DNA of 32,952 bases from Firmicutes bacterium UBA1764 (GCA_002315535.1 DCHA01000004.1:13458-46409), one strand, 5' to 3'. Positions 16,294-25,689 are shown, numbered from the stretch's first letter. Notes: a model not told the origin generated them from the letters alone. A program made the numbers and translations.

Positions 16294-18768
16294 ATGACAA
16301 AGAAACAATTAGAATTACAAGAAAAAATAATGGGGTTTAATAATTATTTAAGGGGCTTGGAAATTAATTTCCAGCGTCCGGATAAGTTTTATAAGGCCCC
16401 CAATCTTGCAAGCTTGGCAAGGGAAATCTATAGCCTGACCGAAGCAAGCGGCCCATTTAAGACTGCCGAAGAAATAGAGCTGAGGAATGAGGCTCTTGTT
16501 TCGCTGCAGTTTGTTAAGCTTGTAAATGACATTCGAATTGCTGATGAAGCATTAGAGAAAGCTTCGTCCGACGCTGATACTACTCAGCTTGCAGAAAATG
16601 CCAGGATAGCCCGTGTTAGGTATAACCTGGCTTTATCCGGCATGGATGAAACGAAGCGTATTAGCCAGGGAATCGATGTCAAGCAAATTACTTGGGCACA
16701 GACAACTCCGCTTGACAAAATGAAGGATAATCTTTCTACAGAAGGCATCAAAAATGCAATGCAAAGCGAAGCCGGAAAGAAGAGAATTGATGTTCTAAAG
16801 AATACATTTGGCCCGGGAGGTTTGGCGGCTTTTACTGCTTTAATTCCAAATGCGGATGGTAAGGGATATTCCATCGATGTTTTGCAAACCACAAAGAATG
16901 CTGTAAACAAGCTTCTTTCTGATCCGAGAATGCAGAGCATGATTTCAAGCTATAAAAAGGCTGAGGAGTCCTGGATTATCTCCGCAACGACTGCCGGAGA
17001 AGAATTTGAATCAAGGCTGCGCTTTATGAACGCTCATAGCGACGAGCTTAGATCCTTGTATTTCATGATTAATACACTTAGCTCCGGCCCGGACACTCAC
17101 AAGGCAATAAACGATGCTCTTGAGGAGGCGGGCATAAGGGAGCTGCTTAAAGATCACAAGTCGTTAAGGGATCCGGAAAATATAAAGACTGATTACTTGC
17201 TTGATGATTCAAACAGTTTAGATAAAGCTATCAGGGCAGACTATGTAAAAAATGCCAATCTGGTTCAAAACCTGACAGACAACAGCGGCCTTAAAGAAGT
17301 GCACAGATATTTCTATAGGCACGGCGACTACGGAACAGGCGTAACAGGTGATGTAACAAAGATTAGCAAACAGGTAAGGCCTTTCCTTGATAACTTCATG
17401 GCTATGCCGGAGAAAGATCAACTTAAGGCTTTATACATGCTTGAGCACAAAGCATATAGGCCTGGTGGTCAGGTTCCATTTGATGAAGACTTAAAGGACT
17501 ACAAGCCTGATGTTAAGATAATAGATAAGGTTCTGACAGCAAATCCTATGAAATTCTGGAAGAGAGCAAATTCCAGTTATATGTATTGGCAAAAGCTGAA
17601 GACCTGTCTTAATATAGCTCAGAGTAAGGAGTCTCCAAAACCAAAGCTGACTAAGGTTGAGAAGGCTGTAAAGGTTGTTAAAAAGCTTAATACGGTTGGA
17701 AGTATATTGAATAGAAGTGTACTTGGAAATACTGCCGGAGCAAATACACTCCTTGCCGCTAATGCAATCATTGGCAGCGTTGAGGCTACAAAGAAGATGA
17801 TAGCTGAGCAGGAAATGACCAGTAGTGCGCAGAAGGTAGATGAGGGGACTAAGCAGGTTTCAAAGTTAACAAAAACTGCAAAAACAGCAGTAGCGATGAC
17901 GGTTGTCTCTACAAAGAACCTAAAGTATTTAAAGGGCTTCCAGGGTTTATCAATTGCAACAGGCGTTATTGATAGCGGTAAGAGTATTGCAAATCTTGCG
18001 ACCAGCAAGAAGAATGTGAAGAAGGTTGCAAGCCTTTGTGAAGATATTAAAAAACTCCTGAAGATGCCGGGACTTTCAGACACTCAGAAGGGCTATCTCA
18101 AAAAGCTCGAAACAAATACGAGAATGCTTAAGGTCATTAATCGTGACAAGGTCAAGATTAATACGGCGAACACAGTACATAATGCCATAGCAGTTAGTAG
18201 CACAGTAGCGATGGCATCCGGCCTTGGCGTTGTATCACTTGCGCCGCAACTTGTATCAGGAATTGGAACAAAGATTGCGAAGGGCGTAGTAAGAAGCCAG
18301 AATACTGATGATGTAGTCGATGCCAAGCTTTATGAAAATGAAGTCGAAAAGAAACAGAAGCTGGAGACGACGAACGAGAATATTCTGAATAAATATTCCA
18401 AGCTGCCTGATAAGCTCCGGAAAAAATACGTTAACAAGGTTGCACAGGTGTATGGCAAGGATAAGAAGCTTGCAGCTTTAAACAGGCTGCATGCCGTAAA
18501 GGAATCGGGACAGATTAATTTGCTCAGCACCAAGAACTCGTATATTAAAAGCATCGGAAACGATATTTATCAGTTGTTAAAGATAGGCGCTGAAAGCGTT
18601 CAGAAGAACAAAGAGTTGTCTAATATTGATAAGCAGCTGGTTGAGCTGGCAAATAAATTTGTTGTAGCGACGGGTGGTAAGAACATCGATCTTGAGAAGC
18701 TTCAGGTTCAGAAACCTGAAACGGAAAAAACAATGGTTAATCGACTCGTTGAGAATATGAAGGTATAA
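16294..18768 (+). CDS. Large helical orphan protein with Ala/Gly-rich hydrophobic segments
   Basis: I do not recognise this 824-residue protein. It has no signal peptide, lipobox or LPxTG. Residues 1-445 are a charged, mostly helical region. Residues 450-665 contain three Ala/Gly/Val-rich moderately hydrophobic stretches (about 479-500, 531-570, 623-661) separated by lysine-rich segments, resembling helical-hairpin membrane-inserting proteins. The rest is again charged helix. No cysteine-metal or nuclease motif is visible. The ribosome site (AGGTATAGG) is weak and distant. It is followed after 14 bases by a small acidic chaperone-like gene, which suggests a protein kept soluble before insertion or export. 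A translocator, pore former or effector is speculation. Confidence 0.55.
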   Translation: MTKKQLELQEKIMGFNNYLRGLEINFQRPDKFYKAPNLASLAREIYSLTEASGPFKTAEEIELRNEALVSLQFVKLVNDIRIADEALEKASSDADTTQLAENARIARVRYNLALSGMDETKRISQGIDVKQITWAQTTPLDKMKDNLSTEGIKNAMQSEAGKKRIDVLKNTFGPGGLAAFTALIPNADGKGYSIDVLQTTKNAVNKLLSDPRMQSMISSYKKAEESWIISATTAGEEFESRLRFMNAHSDELRSLYFMINTLSSGPDTHKAINDALEEAGIRELLKDHKSLRDPENIKTDYLLDDSNSLDKAIRADYVKNANLVQNLTDNSGLKEVHRYFYRHGDYGTGVTGDVTKISKQVRPFLDNFMAMPEKDQLKALYMLEHKAYRPGGQVPFDEDLKDYKPDVKIIDKVLTANPMKFWKRANSSYMYWQKLKTCLNIAQSKESPKPKLTKVEKAVKVVKKLNTVGSILNRSVLGNTAGANTLLAANAIIGSVEATKKMIAEQEMTSSAQKVDEGTKQVSKLTKTAKTAVAMTVVSTKNLKYLKGFQGLSIATGVIDSGKSIANLATSKKNVKKVASLCEDIKKLLKMPGLSDTQKGYLKKLETNTRMLKVINRDKVKINTANTVHNAIAVSSTVAMASGLGVVSLAPQLVSGIGTKIAKGVVRSQNTDDVVDAKLYENEVEKKQKLETTNENILNKYSKLPDKLRKKYVNKVAQVYGKDKKLAALNRLHAVKESGQINLLSTKNSYIKSIGNDIYQLLKIGAESVQKNKELSNIDKQLVELANKFVVATGGKNIDLEKLQVQKPETEKTMVNRLVENMKV

Positions 18769-18782
18769 GGAGGGTTATAGTA

Positions 18783-19337
18783 ATGTTAAAATCAGAAGCA
18801 CTCCAAAGAGAAACAGAACTCCTGAATGCAATATATAACAGCTATACTGCGATGGAGTTTGCGGTGGATAGAACAAATAAAGAACAGAACGGCGTTGGCG
18901 ATATGCTGAGCTTTGACTTTAATGCGGGCGTAAATTTTGAACCGGCTCTGGCAAACTTTTATTTCCTGCCTCAAAAGGATGAGGAGGACATAATGGAAAG
19001 TTATTTCGTTGAATCAATTGCGGTTATTGACGAAATTGAGAATGAGGAAAAGAAGGCTGAGATGCTGCAGGCAGTTAATGTTCTGAACTTTAATGTTGCA
19101 TACGGAAACTTCCAGTTTGATCCTGACATTAATATTTTGACCTACAAGTATTTGATTCCGGTTCATGCAAGCATGAGCAGAGAAAACGCGTTGATGCTCT
19201 TAGACAAGCAAACACTTGTTGGCATTGGCATTGTCAATCTTTACATCGCGCCGATTAATGCTCTTCTTGCTGACAGAATTACATGGGACGAATATGTATA
19301 TGCTCTGGCCGCACTAGTGTCAGATGTGGAAGAATAG
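18783..19337 (+). CDS. Small acidic YbjN/type III chaperone-like protein
   Basis: A 184-residue, acidic, cysteine-free cytoplasmic protein. The middle (NVLNFNVAYGNFQFDPDINILTYKYLIPV, about 102-130, then SRENALMLLDK) follows the YbjN pattern of helix, three strands and helix, a fold shared with class I type III secretion chaperones. A strong ribosome site, AAGGAGGG, lies just after the upstream stop codon, so it is clearly co-transcribed with the 824-residue gene. I infer that it binds that protein. The family call rests on pattern alone and is moderate. Confidence 0.55.
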   Translation: MLKSEALQRETELLNAIYNSYTAMEFAVDRTNKEQNGVGDMLSFDFNAGVNFEPALANFYFLPQKDEEDIMESYFVESIAVIDEIENEEKKAEMLQAVNVLNFNVAYGNFQFDPDINILTYKYLIPVHASMSRENALMLLDKQTLVGIGIVNLYIAPINALLADRITWDEYVYALAALVSDVEE

Positions 19338-19358
19338 TTCATTGATGGGGGATGTAAA

Positions 19359-22148
19359 ATGAAAAGCAGAAAATTGTACGGATTAATTGCAACGTTAATA
19401 ATGGCACTGGTGCTGATTTTTGCATTCAGTGCTGTTTCGTTTGCGGAGGGTGGGGAATCTGTTTATGTGTGTAGCTATGATCTCTCTGAAGGAGGATATC
19501 TATACAATAATGGAACGGTTGCAGATAGTAGTCCAGTAGATGAGTCTATGGGATATGCTTACTATGATCAAGTAAATAAAGTATTAACACTGCATAATGC
19601 TGTGTTAAATGCTATTGATGCATATATGCCACCTGTAAACGCTCAAGGCAACCTTTGTATTAATCTTGAAGGTACTAACAGTATTCATGCTTCAAATAAT
19701 TCAAAAATGGGTATATATGTCCCCTGGGGAGGCTTAACTATTTCCGGAGATGGAAGCCTCGATATTGATGTTTATGTTGATGAGCCAATCCCTGAAGGAT
19801 ATTCATATTCTTCAAGTTGTTCATCATACGGGGTTTATACAGATGGCGATATTGCAATAAACAGCGGGAATATTAATATTGCATCGTGCTCAGAATATGG
19901 AGAATCATTTGGAATATATTCTTGGAGCGGCAATGTGGATATTAATAATGCAAATGTAATAATAGATGTTGACGGAATGCAATTGGGCGATGCAATACAT
20001 TGCGATGGGAATATTACTATCCCTGATGGACATACACTGTTAGATACAAGCTTGTTTAATGATAGTAATCAGACTTCATGGGAAGGGTATGATTTCCAAA
20101 ATTATAATTATGTCAAGGTTGTTTCAGGAAAGCTTACCGAACTTAATAGTTATGGTGTATGGGTCAACGGAGTAAAGCTTCGTGATAGAAATCCGTACTG
20201 GAAAAACGGAGATAAGGTTCAGTGTAGCGGAACATCACAAGATTATAATGCATATTATGACAAAGAAAGAGAGATGCTGACTTTGTATAGCGCCGTAATA
20301 ACGGAAGCCTATAAAGACACTTTTGATGACATACTCATTTATTCTTTAGGAAGCATTACTGTAAATGCGATTGGGACAAATGTATTAACATATTCATCTG
20401 CAGATAATTCAGTCATTGGAATTAATTCCGATGGAAACTTGATTCTTTGTGGAAATGGAGATGTGACTATTTCATTGAATACATCAGAATTCATGCAGGA
20501 TGTGGTTGGGGTTCATGCATCCAATGGATTATTCTTAAACGGATCTAATGTTATTCTTAATGTGAGTTCAGATGAAGAGGCAAGCGGTCTCGTTGCGGAT
20601 TATCTTGAGTGTAATAATGGCAACTTCATTGTTAACGTTGAGGGGCGTGACTATAGCAGGGGATTTGTTGGCTATGATGGAATAAAAATCGTTGGAGGGA
20701 ATATACACATTGACACAAATGGTGGGGATATTAATGCACTGTATTCCAACAACGATATCGTCATCCCCGAAGGGCATAGCATTAATGACGGATCGGAGCT
20801 CTTTGGAATCGGTCGTACGACATGGAGCAATGATTGCTTTAACGGTATTAACATTATTACTATAACTGATGGTGTTATTACAAATGCTAAAAAATATGAG
20901 CAGTACACTCCTGCGATATTTTTAAATAGTGATGTTGTATCGGTTGCAAGTGTTGAAGCTGGTGCAACAGATTTAGACGGAGTAACGCTTAAAGCTAGTG
21001 CAAGTGTAAGTGGAAGCACCGTTAATGTAACTATTAAAAATGATGATCTTGACAAGTTCGCTGAACAGGCTTTAACACCGAGTGGTAATCCAACAGGTAT
21101 TACGCTTGATCTTAGCAAGGTGGGAAGCGGTGTGAGCACTGTTAGTTTTGATACCGCCACAATTAAAAAAATTAATGAGATAATAGCTGATAATTCTAAT
21201 GATGTTGCTCAGCTTGATATAAAGCTCCAGGATGGAACTCTAATGATTTACAGGGAGACTTTGAAGTCTATTGAATCTCAGGCTCAGGGAAAAAAGATAT
21301 CGATTTCATTTAATCTGGGACGCAAGGCTGAAGATTCAATGACATCTGTTCAAAAGGAGACTTTTAAGGGTTTCGTAAATCCACTTGCAATCGGTGCGGA
21401 AATTAACTCCGATGGGAAAACTATTTCAGACTTTGGTGGTGGGAGTATTGCAATCAGAGTTAATTACCAGAGCGATAAGGCTCTTGTAGGATGGTGTCTT
21501 GATGATGACGGAAGCAAGAGTAATGTCCCATGTATTTATGATGGCAAGACTGCAGTAATTGTTGCACTTCATTTCAGTCATTACATAATTGAAGAATCCA
21601 ATGTAAGCTTTGACGATGTTCTTCCTGAATACTATTGCTATGATGCTGTAAACTGGGCTGTAGGAAAGGGTATCACAAGTGGTAAGGTCGGAAACAACTT
21701 CGCTCCGTTTGGAATTTGTACAAGAGGAGAGTTTGTAACATTCCTTTGGAGAGCGGCAGGAAAGCCGGTTGTTGATTACTACATGCCGTTCGCAGATGTT
21801 GATGAAAATGAATTCTATGCCGAAGCAGTACGCTGGGCAGCATCAGAAGGAATCATTAAAGGTAAGACAGATACTATCTTTGATCCGTGGGGCCCAATTA
21901 CCAGAGCGCAGGCAATCACTTGTCTGTGGAGATATGCGAAGGCTCCGGCATTTGCAAACATGACCTCAAACGGACCTGCATCAAGCCCGTTCACTGATGT
22001 TCCAACTGATGAATATTATTACAGCGCAGTGCTTTGGGCAAAGGCTCAGGGAATCACAAACGGAAAGCTTGATGGTATCTTTGCTCCGTACGACAACTGT
22101 CTGCGTGGCCAGGTAGTTAGCTTCCTGTTTAACTATCTTGGGAAATAG
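19359..22148 (+). CDS. Secreted S-layer-homology surface protein with duplicated beta-helix-like domain
   Basis: A 929-residue protein with a clear signal peptide (cleavage after SFA, residue 29). Residues 32-255 and 262-505 are two copies of a parallel beta-helix-like unit: each opens with AYYDQVNKVLTLHNAV or AYYDKEREMLTLYSAV and ends with HTLLDTSLF...TSW or HSINDGSELF...TTW. Residues 520-745 are a linker/beta domain. Three SLH domains close the protein (about 748-805, 808-865, 875-929), with FADV/FTDV openings and ITRAQ or TRGE cores. SLH domains bind wall polymers, so it is displayed on the surface. It lies 21 bases after the chaperone-like gene with its own site GGGGGATG. The beta-helix repeats resemble Cthe_2159-type carbohydrate-binding folds; ligand unknown. 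Confidence 0.85.
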   Translation: MKSRKLYGLIATLIMALVLIFAFSAVSFAEGGESVYVCSYDLSEGGYLYNNGTVADSSPVDESMGYAYYDQVNKVLTLHNAVLNAIDAYMPPVNAQGNLCINLEGTNSIHASNNSKMGIYVPWGGLTISGDGSLDIDVYVDEPIPEGYSYSSSCSSYGVYTDGDIAINSGNINIASCSEYGESFGIYSWSGNVDINNANVIIDVDGMQLGDAIHCDGNITIPDGHTLLDTSLFNDSNQTSWEGYDFQNYNYVKVVSGKLTELNSYGVWVNGVKLRDRNPYWKNGDKVQCSGTSQDYNAYYDKEREMLTLYSAVITEAYKDTFDDILIYSLGSITVNAIGTNVLTYSSADNSVIGINSDGNLILCGNGDVTISLNTSEFMQDVVGVHASNGLFLNGSNVILNVSSDEEASGLVADYLECNNGNFIVNVEGRDYSRGFVGYDGIKIVGGNIHIDTNGGDINALYSNNDIVIPEGHSINDGSELFGIGRTTWSNDCFNGINIITITDGVITNAKKYEQYTPAIFLNSDVVSVASVEAGATDLDGVTLKASASVSGSTVNVTIKNDDLDKFAEQALTPSGNPTGITLDLSKVGSGVSTVSFDTATIKKINEIIADNSNDVAQLDIKLQDGTLMIYRETLKSIESQAQGKKISISFNLGRKAEDSMTSVQKETFKGFVNPLAIGAEINSDGKTISDFGGGSIAIRVNYQSDKALVGWCLDDDGSKSNVPCIYDGKTAVIVALHFSHYIIEESNVSFDDVLPEYYCYDAVNWAVGKGITSGKVGNNFAPFGICTRGEFVTFLWRAAGKPVVDYYMPFADVDENEFYAEAVRWAASEGIIKGKTDTIFDPWGPITRAQAITCLWRYAKAPAFANMTSNGPASSPFTDVPTDEYYYSAVLWAKAQGITNGKLDGIFAPYDNCLRGQVVSFLFNYLGK

Positions 22149-22215
22149 ATAAAGCTACAAAAGAAATCTACAGATAGAGTTTGACTACATAATACATTTT
22201 TAAGAGAGGTTTACT

Positions 22216-22725
22216 ATGAAACGATTATTATCATCATTGCTCTTTGGCGTAATATTTATTGCAGCAGGAATAGGACTGTTAGCATTGACAGGATCGTCTG
22301 AAAAGCGCTGCACTGTTGCCGCAGAAGGTGTTGTTATTGGCTATGAAGCTGAACAGCATTCTGATTCCAAGGGATCAAGCACTTCTTATTATCCTGTTAT
22401 TCAGTATAAATACGATAACAGAGTATACGAGGAGCGTAGCAATGTTGGCGGAGGCAGAAAGGATTATGCAGATGGTACAACGCTTCAGATTATGATTAAT
22501 CCGGAGAATCCGTACGAGTTTGTGATACCTGGCAGCAGCAAGCCTTTCACTATTGCTTCTTGGGCGATGATTGTTATTGGTGCTTTCGTTATTATTGGAG
22601 GACCTCTTGGTTTGGTTAAGGGCGGCTCTGGCAGAAGCACAACTGCAGGGCCGGGAATTGCAGGTATTTACTATATCATTAAAGAATTAAAAGATAGGAA
22701 AAAGAACAATTCCGAGCAGGGATAA
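22216..22725 (+). CDS. DUF3592 membrane protein
   Basis: A 169-residue protein with two membrane helices (about 5-27 and 112-138) flanking an extracytoplasmic beta-domain: GVVIGYEAEQ, YYPVIQYKYDNRVYEERSN, DGTTLQIMINPENPYEF. That pattern is the DUF3592 family, function unknown. The ribosome site is AGAGAGG. Its stop codon abuts the in-frame TTG of the following hydrolase. Confidence 0.8.
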   Translation: MKRLLSSLLFGVIFIAAGIGLLALTGSSEKRCTVAAEGVVIGYEAEQHSDSKGSSTSYYPVIQYKYDNRVYEERSNVGGGRKDYADGTTLQIMINPENPYEFVIPGSSKPFTIASWAMIVIGAFVIIGGPLGLVKGGSGRSTTAGPGIAGIYYIIKELKDRKKNNSEQG

Positions 22726-22743
22726 TTGAATACGGTGAAGACT

Positions 22744-23697
22744 ATGATTGATATTAAAGAAAAGGTTGTACTTGGAGGTTTTCCTCAGAAAATTCATATC
22801 AAGGGGCTTAGTGAGGACAAGCCTATCCTGCTGTTTTTACATGGTGGCCCCGGAGTTGCCAACCGTCATGCTGTGCTTGGCAATGAAGAGCTCTTAAAGG
22901 ATTTCATTCTTGTTGGATGGGATCAGCGCGGAACGGCCGGTTCATATGAAGGGGCAAAGGCTGAAGACCTAACGATAGATCAGCTTGTCAGCGATGCGTC
23001 AGATCTTGTTGATCACCTTTGCAAAAGATTTAATAAGGAAAAGATTTTTGTAACCGGAGGTTCATGGGGATCTCTGCTTGGCACATGGCTTTTATATAAG
23101 CATCCGGAGCATATCTATGCCTTTGTGGGCTTTGGCCAGGTTGTTAATATTCATAAGAACGAATTGATATCTTGGCAGTTCTGTATTGATGAGGCTAGGA
23201 AGGTTGGCAACCAGAAGGATATTGAGGTTCTTGAAGAAATCGGGCCCCCGGAGATGGGCTGCTATAAGGGTGGATTCGATGCGATGATGAAGCAGAGAAA
23301 CATCATGATGAAATATGGTGGATATTCAAAGAAGGAAGGCAAGCAGAGCTATAAGGATGCAATGCTGAAGCCGATTATTGCTTCGGGCGAGTATTCTCCA
23401 GCTGACTTGTATGGTTATCTGAATGGATATAAGTTTGTGCTGAAGGCAATGTGGGAAGAGGTTGGAAGAACTGATCTTCCGGCAACCTGCACAAAGTTTG
23501 ATGCGCCGATTTTCATCTTTGATGGAAAGCTTGATTTCAACACTCCGGCTGAGCTGGTTGAGGATTGGTTTAATATGATTGAGGCTCCGGTGAAGGAACT
23601 TATTTGGTTTGAAAACTCCGGCCACAATCCAATGAGCGACGAGCCTGAGAGGTTTATACCATTGCTGAAGGAAAAGCTGTTGCCACTGGCGAAATAG
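22744..23697 (+). CDS. Alpha/beta hydrolase of the proline iminopeptidase type
   Basis: A 317-residue cytoplasmic enzyme. HGGPG forms the oxyanion hole, DQRG follows (GWDQRGTAGS), and the nucleophile elbow is GGSWGS. The acid is in FDGKLDFNTP and the histidine in ENSGHNPMSDEPERF. This order is that of family S33 proline iminopeptidases and related hydrolases. An in-frame TTG at 22726, behind GAGCAGGGA, could add six residues; I prefer ATG 22744. The true substrate may not be a prolyl peptide. Confidence 0.85.
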   Translation: MIDIKEKVVLGGFPQKIHIKGLSEDKPILLFLHGGPGVANRHAVLGNEELLKDFILVGWDQRGTAGSYEGAKAEDLTIDQLVSDASDLVDHLCKRFNKEKIFVTGGSWGSLLGTWLLYKHPEHIYAFVGFGQVVNIHKNELISWQFCIDEARKVGNQKDIEVLEEIGPPEMGCYKGGFDAMMKQRNIMMKYGGYSKKEGKQSYKDAMLKPIIASGEYSPADLYGYLNGYKFVLKAMWEEVGRTDLPATCTKFDAPIFIFDGKLDFNTPAELVEDWFNMIEAPVKELIWFENSGHNPMSDEPERFIPLLKEKLLPLAK

Positions 23698-23716
23698 GGC
23701 TGTGAAAGATGTAATT

Positions 23717-23747
23717 AAAAAGCTGCGATAAGCAGCTTTTTGTTTTT
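23717..23747 (+). terminator. Intrinsic terminator after the S33-type hydrolase
   Basis: AAAAAGCTGC (23717-23726) and GCAGCTTTTT (23732-23741) form a 10-base stem with loop GATAA, followed by GTTTTT. Confidence 0.9.
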
Positions 23748-23765
23748 GAAGGTTAATTTACTTCA

Positions 23766-23794
23766 TTGAACAATTGTTTGTAATATGGTAAAAT
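23766..23794 (+). promoter_or_regulatory. Promoter and candidate operator of the Phd/ParE pair
   Basis: TTGAAC (23766-23771), 17-base spacer, TAAAAT (23789-23794), 26 bases before the ATG. A perfect 10-base palindrome AACAATTGTT (23769-23778) overlaps the -35 box and could be the antitoxin's binding site. Confidence 0.6.
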
Positions 23795-23820
23795 AAATAT
23801 TAATAATAAGGAGAAATACT

Positions 23821-24102
23821 ATGATTATTAAACCATCAGCCATGATCAGGCAAAATTACAATGAACTATCTAATCTTTGCAAAAACACACAGGAGCCTGT
23901 TTATCTCACGAAGAACGGCGAGGGTGATCTTGTTGTAATGAGTATAGATGCCTTTGAAGAAAGAGAAGAGAGGCTTGCAATTCGTGAACAATTACTCCGT
24001 CATGAATATGAAAGAGCACAGGGTACTATTAAGTATTTGGAATGGGATGATTGTTACGATAAATTGATGGAATGTGCAAAAGGTGGATTAAATGAAAAAT
24101 AA
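23821..24102 (+). CDS. Phd/YefM-family antitoxin
   Basis: A 93-residue protein: MIIKPSAMIRQNYNELSNLC, PVYLTKNGEGDLVVMSIDAFEE is the Phd/YefM DNA-binding fold (1-50), and the charged helical C-terminus (51-93) would wrap the toxin. Ribosome site AAGGAGAAA. It overlaps the toxin gene by 11 bases. Its TKNG...V(V/L)MS core resembles the N-terminal domain of the fused antitoxin at 14708, though the C-terminal parts are unrelated. Confidence 0.88.
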   Translation: MIIKPSAMIRQNYNELSNLCKNTQEPVYLTKNGEGDLVVMSIDAFEEREERLAIREQLLRHEYERAQGTIKYLEWDDCYDKLMECAKGGLNEK

Positions 24103-24478
24103 GATTTTTATCCATCCGGAAGTGTATGACCAGCTCTATGAGATATTGAATTTCTTATCAAAAGTAAGTGTTGATGCTGCAACGATTTTAGTGAAAGATT
24201 TTCATGGTGTATTAGAGCAAATAAAAGAATATCCATTGCTGTTTCCTGAGTATGATGATGCTGCAATAAAATCCTTGAACTATAGAAAAGCCGTAGTAAA
24301 TCGATACTATGTTATAATTTACAGTGTTAGAAAAGATGGGATTCATGTTGAATTGATGCTTGATTGTCGAAAGAATAATAAGTGGCTTTTAAGCGACAAA
24401 TTCGCTCTTAATGAAAAAATAGTCAGGCAGTTAAAGAATTCGTATCAGGTAAATGTTACAAGAGTTCAAATAAGGTAA
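24092..24478 (+). CDS. RelE/ParE-family toxin
   Basis: A 128-residue protein with the family pattern: N-terminal FIHPEVYDQLYEILNFL helix, a second helix with IKEYPLLFPEY, then NYRKAVVNRYYVIIYSV and the ending strand VELMLDC. Position after a Phd-type antitoxin with overlapping frames supports a type II toxin. The C-terminal 25 residues extend beyond the usual core (about 95-105 residues). RelE-type members cleave mRNA in the ribosome and ParE-type members poison gyrase; the sequence does not settle which. Confidence 0.82.
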   Translation: MKNKIFIHPEVYDQLYEILNFLSKVSVDAATILVKDFHGVLEQIKEYPLLFPEYDDAAIKSLNYRKAVVNRYYVIIYSVRKDGIHVELMLDCRKNNKWLLSDKFALNEKIVRQLKNSYQVNVTRVQIR

Positions 24479-24519
24479 ATATCATGGATTTCGAATATGA
24501 GAACAAAAGGCTTATTAGT

Positions 24520-25143
24520 ATGACCATACTATGTTATGGCGATTCAAATACATATGGTTATAATCCATCGAACATGATGCGTTATCCGAAGGATGTACGC
24601 TGGACTGGGGTTTTGGCCTCGCTGCTTGGTGATGAGTATAGCGTAATAGAAGAGGGCTGCAATGGCAGGACGACAGTATACGACGATCCTGATGAGGGTT
24701 GGAAGAACGGTTTGGATTATCTGAAGCCTTGTCTGAATACCCATAAGCCAATTGATATTGTGATTCTGATGCTCGGAAGTAACGATCTGAAAACCTGTTT
24801 CCATGCATCGGCAAAGGATATTGCAAATGGTGCCGGAGTCTTGATTGATACCATTAAGGATTTTACAAATCTAAAGCAGGGCTTTGTGCCGGAGATTATT
24901 TTGGTGTCGCCGCCGCATATAGAGGGATGCATCATGAACTCGCCGTTCAACTTTGCATTTGATGAAACGGCTATTGCAAGATCAAAAGAATTTGCGGCTG
25001 AGTATAAAGCCCTTGCTGACGAAAAGGGGTGCAGATTTTTCGATGCGGCTTTGGTGGCAAAGGCCAGCGAGCTTGACTCGCTGCATTTGACCGCGGAATC
25101 ACATCAAAGATTGGGGAAAGCTTTGGCGGAGGTGATTAAATAA
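24520..25143 (+). CDS. SGNH/GDSL-family hydrolase (esterase-like)
   Basis: A 207-residue enzyme with all blocks of the SGNH family: GDSNTYG (block I, nucleophile S9), a glycine block around EGCNGRTT, LGSND (block III) and DSLHLTAE (block V, D and H). It resembles the short arylesterase/lysophospholipase type with GDSNTYG. The longer start 24484, behind AAGGT, is possible; I chose ATG 24520, behind AAAAGG, because family members usually start about this far before the GDS motif. Its stop overlaps the next start by one base. Confidence 0.88.
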   Translation: MTILCYGDSNTYGYNPSNMMRYPKDVRWTGVLASLLGDEYSVIEEGCNGRTTVYDDPDEGWKNGLDYLKPCLNTHKPIDIVILMLGSNDLKTCFHASAKDIANGAGVLIDTIKDFTNLKQGFVPEIILVSPPHIEGCIMNSPFNFAFDETAIARSKEFAAEYKALADEKGCRFFDAALVAKASELDSLHLTAESHQRLGKALAEVIK

Positions 25144-25670
25144 TGACGACAGCATTGTTATTCAGTTGTTTAAAAATATTTATTTGCAGAATTATAGACA
25201 TGAGTTTGGCAACGGTTAGGACTGTCTTAAATGTAAAAGAAAAGTCGGCTATTGCAGCTCTGGTAGGATTTTGTGAGGCGTTTATTTATTACATAGTGGT
25301 AAAGGATGCTCTTACAGCAACGGGAAACGTTCTTCCAATTGCGATCGCATACGGTGCAGGCTTTGCTATGGGCACTTATGTTGGTGGCATTATTTCTTCA
25401 AAGCTCATTGGCGGAAACGTTGTCATCAGAACTATTACAACATTCCGAGATGATGTAATGGTAAAGAGCATCAGAGAACAGGGATATGCAATTACTGTAT
25501 TCAAGGTTGAGGGATCTGAATTCGGACAAGAAAAGTATATGATTCTTGCAAACATTGATAAGAAGTTAATTAAAGAGTATGAAAGCTCTATTAAGCAGCT
25601 TGATCCTAATGCGTTTATTATTGTTGAGGATGCAAAGAGCTATGTTGGTGGCTACTCCGGAAAGAAGTAG
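25143..25670 (+). CDS. UPF0316/DUF2179-family membrane protein
   Basis: A 175-residue protein. Residues 1-95 hold three hydrophobic helices with IFICRIIDMSLATVRTVLNVK, the DUF5698 signature. Residues 97-165 are a soluble DUF2179 domain (VVIRTITTFRDDVMVKSIREQGYAITVFKVEGSEF). These proteins have unknown function; DUF2179 domains resemble ligand-binding regulatory folds. It starts on the last base of the SGNH gene's stop codon (TAATG), so it is coupled to it. Confidence 0.85.
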   Translation: MTTALLFSCLKIFICRIIDMSLATVRTVLNVKEKSAIAALVGFCEAFIYYIVVKDALTATGNVLPIAIAYGAGFAMGTYVGGIISSKLIGGNVVIRTITTFRDDVMVKSIREQGYAITVFKVEGSEFGQEKYMILANIDKKLIKEYESSIKQLDPNAFIIVEDAKSYVGGYSGKK

Positions 25671-25689
25671 GGTATAAAGGAAGGATAGT

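Noticed and set aside
17619..18554. Minus-strand open frames of 74-154 residues within the orphan gene
   Set aside because: They are rich in F, S, L and T as expected for the antisense of lysine- and glutamate-rich coding sequence, and the sense frame runs 824 residues without a stop.
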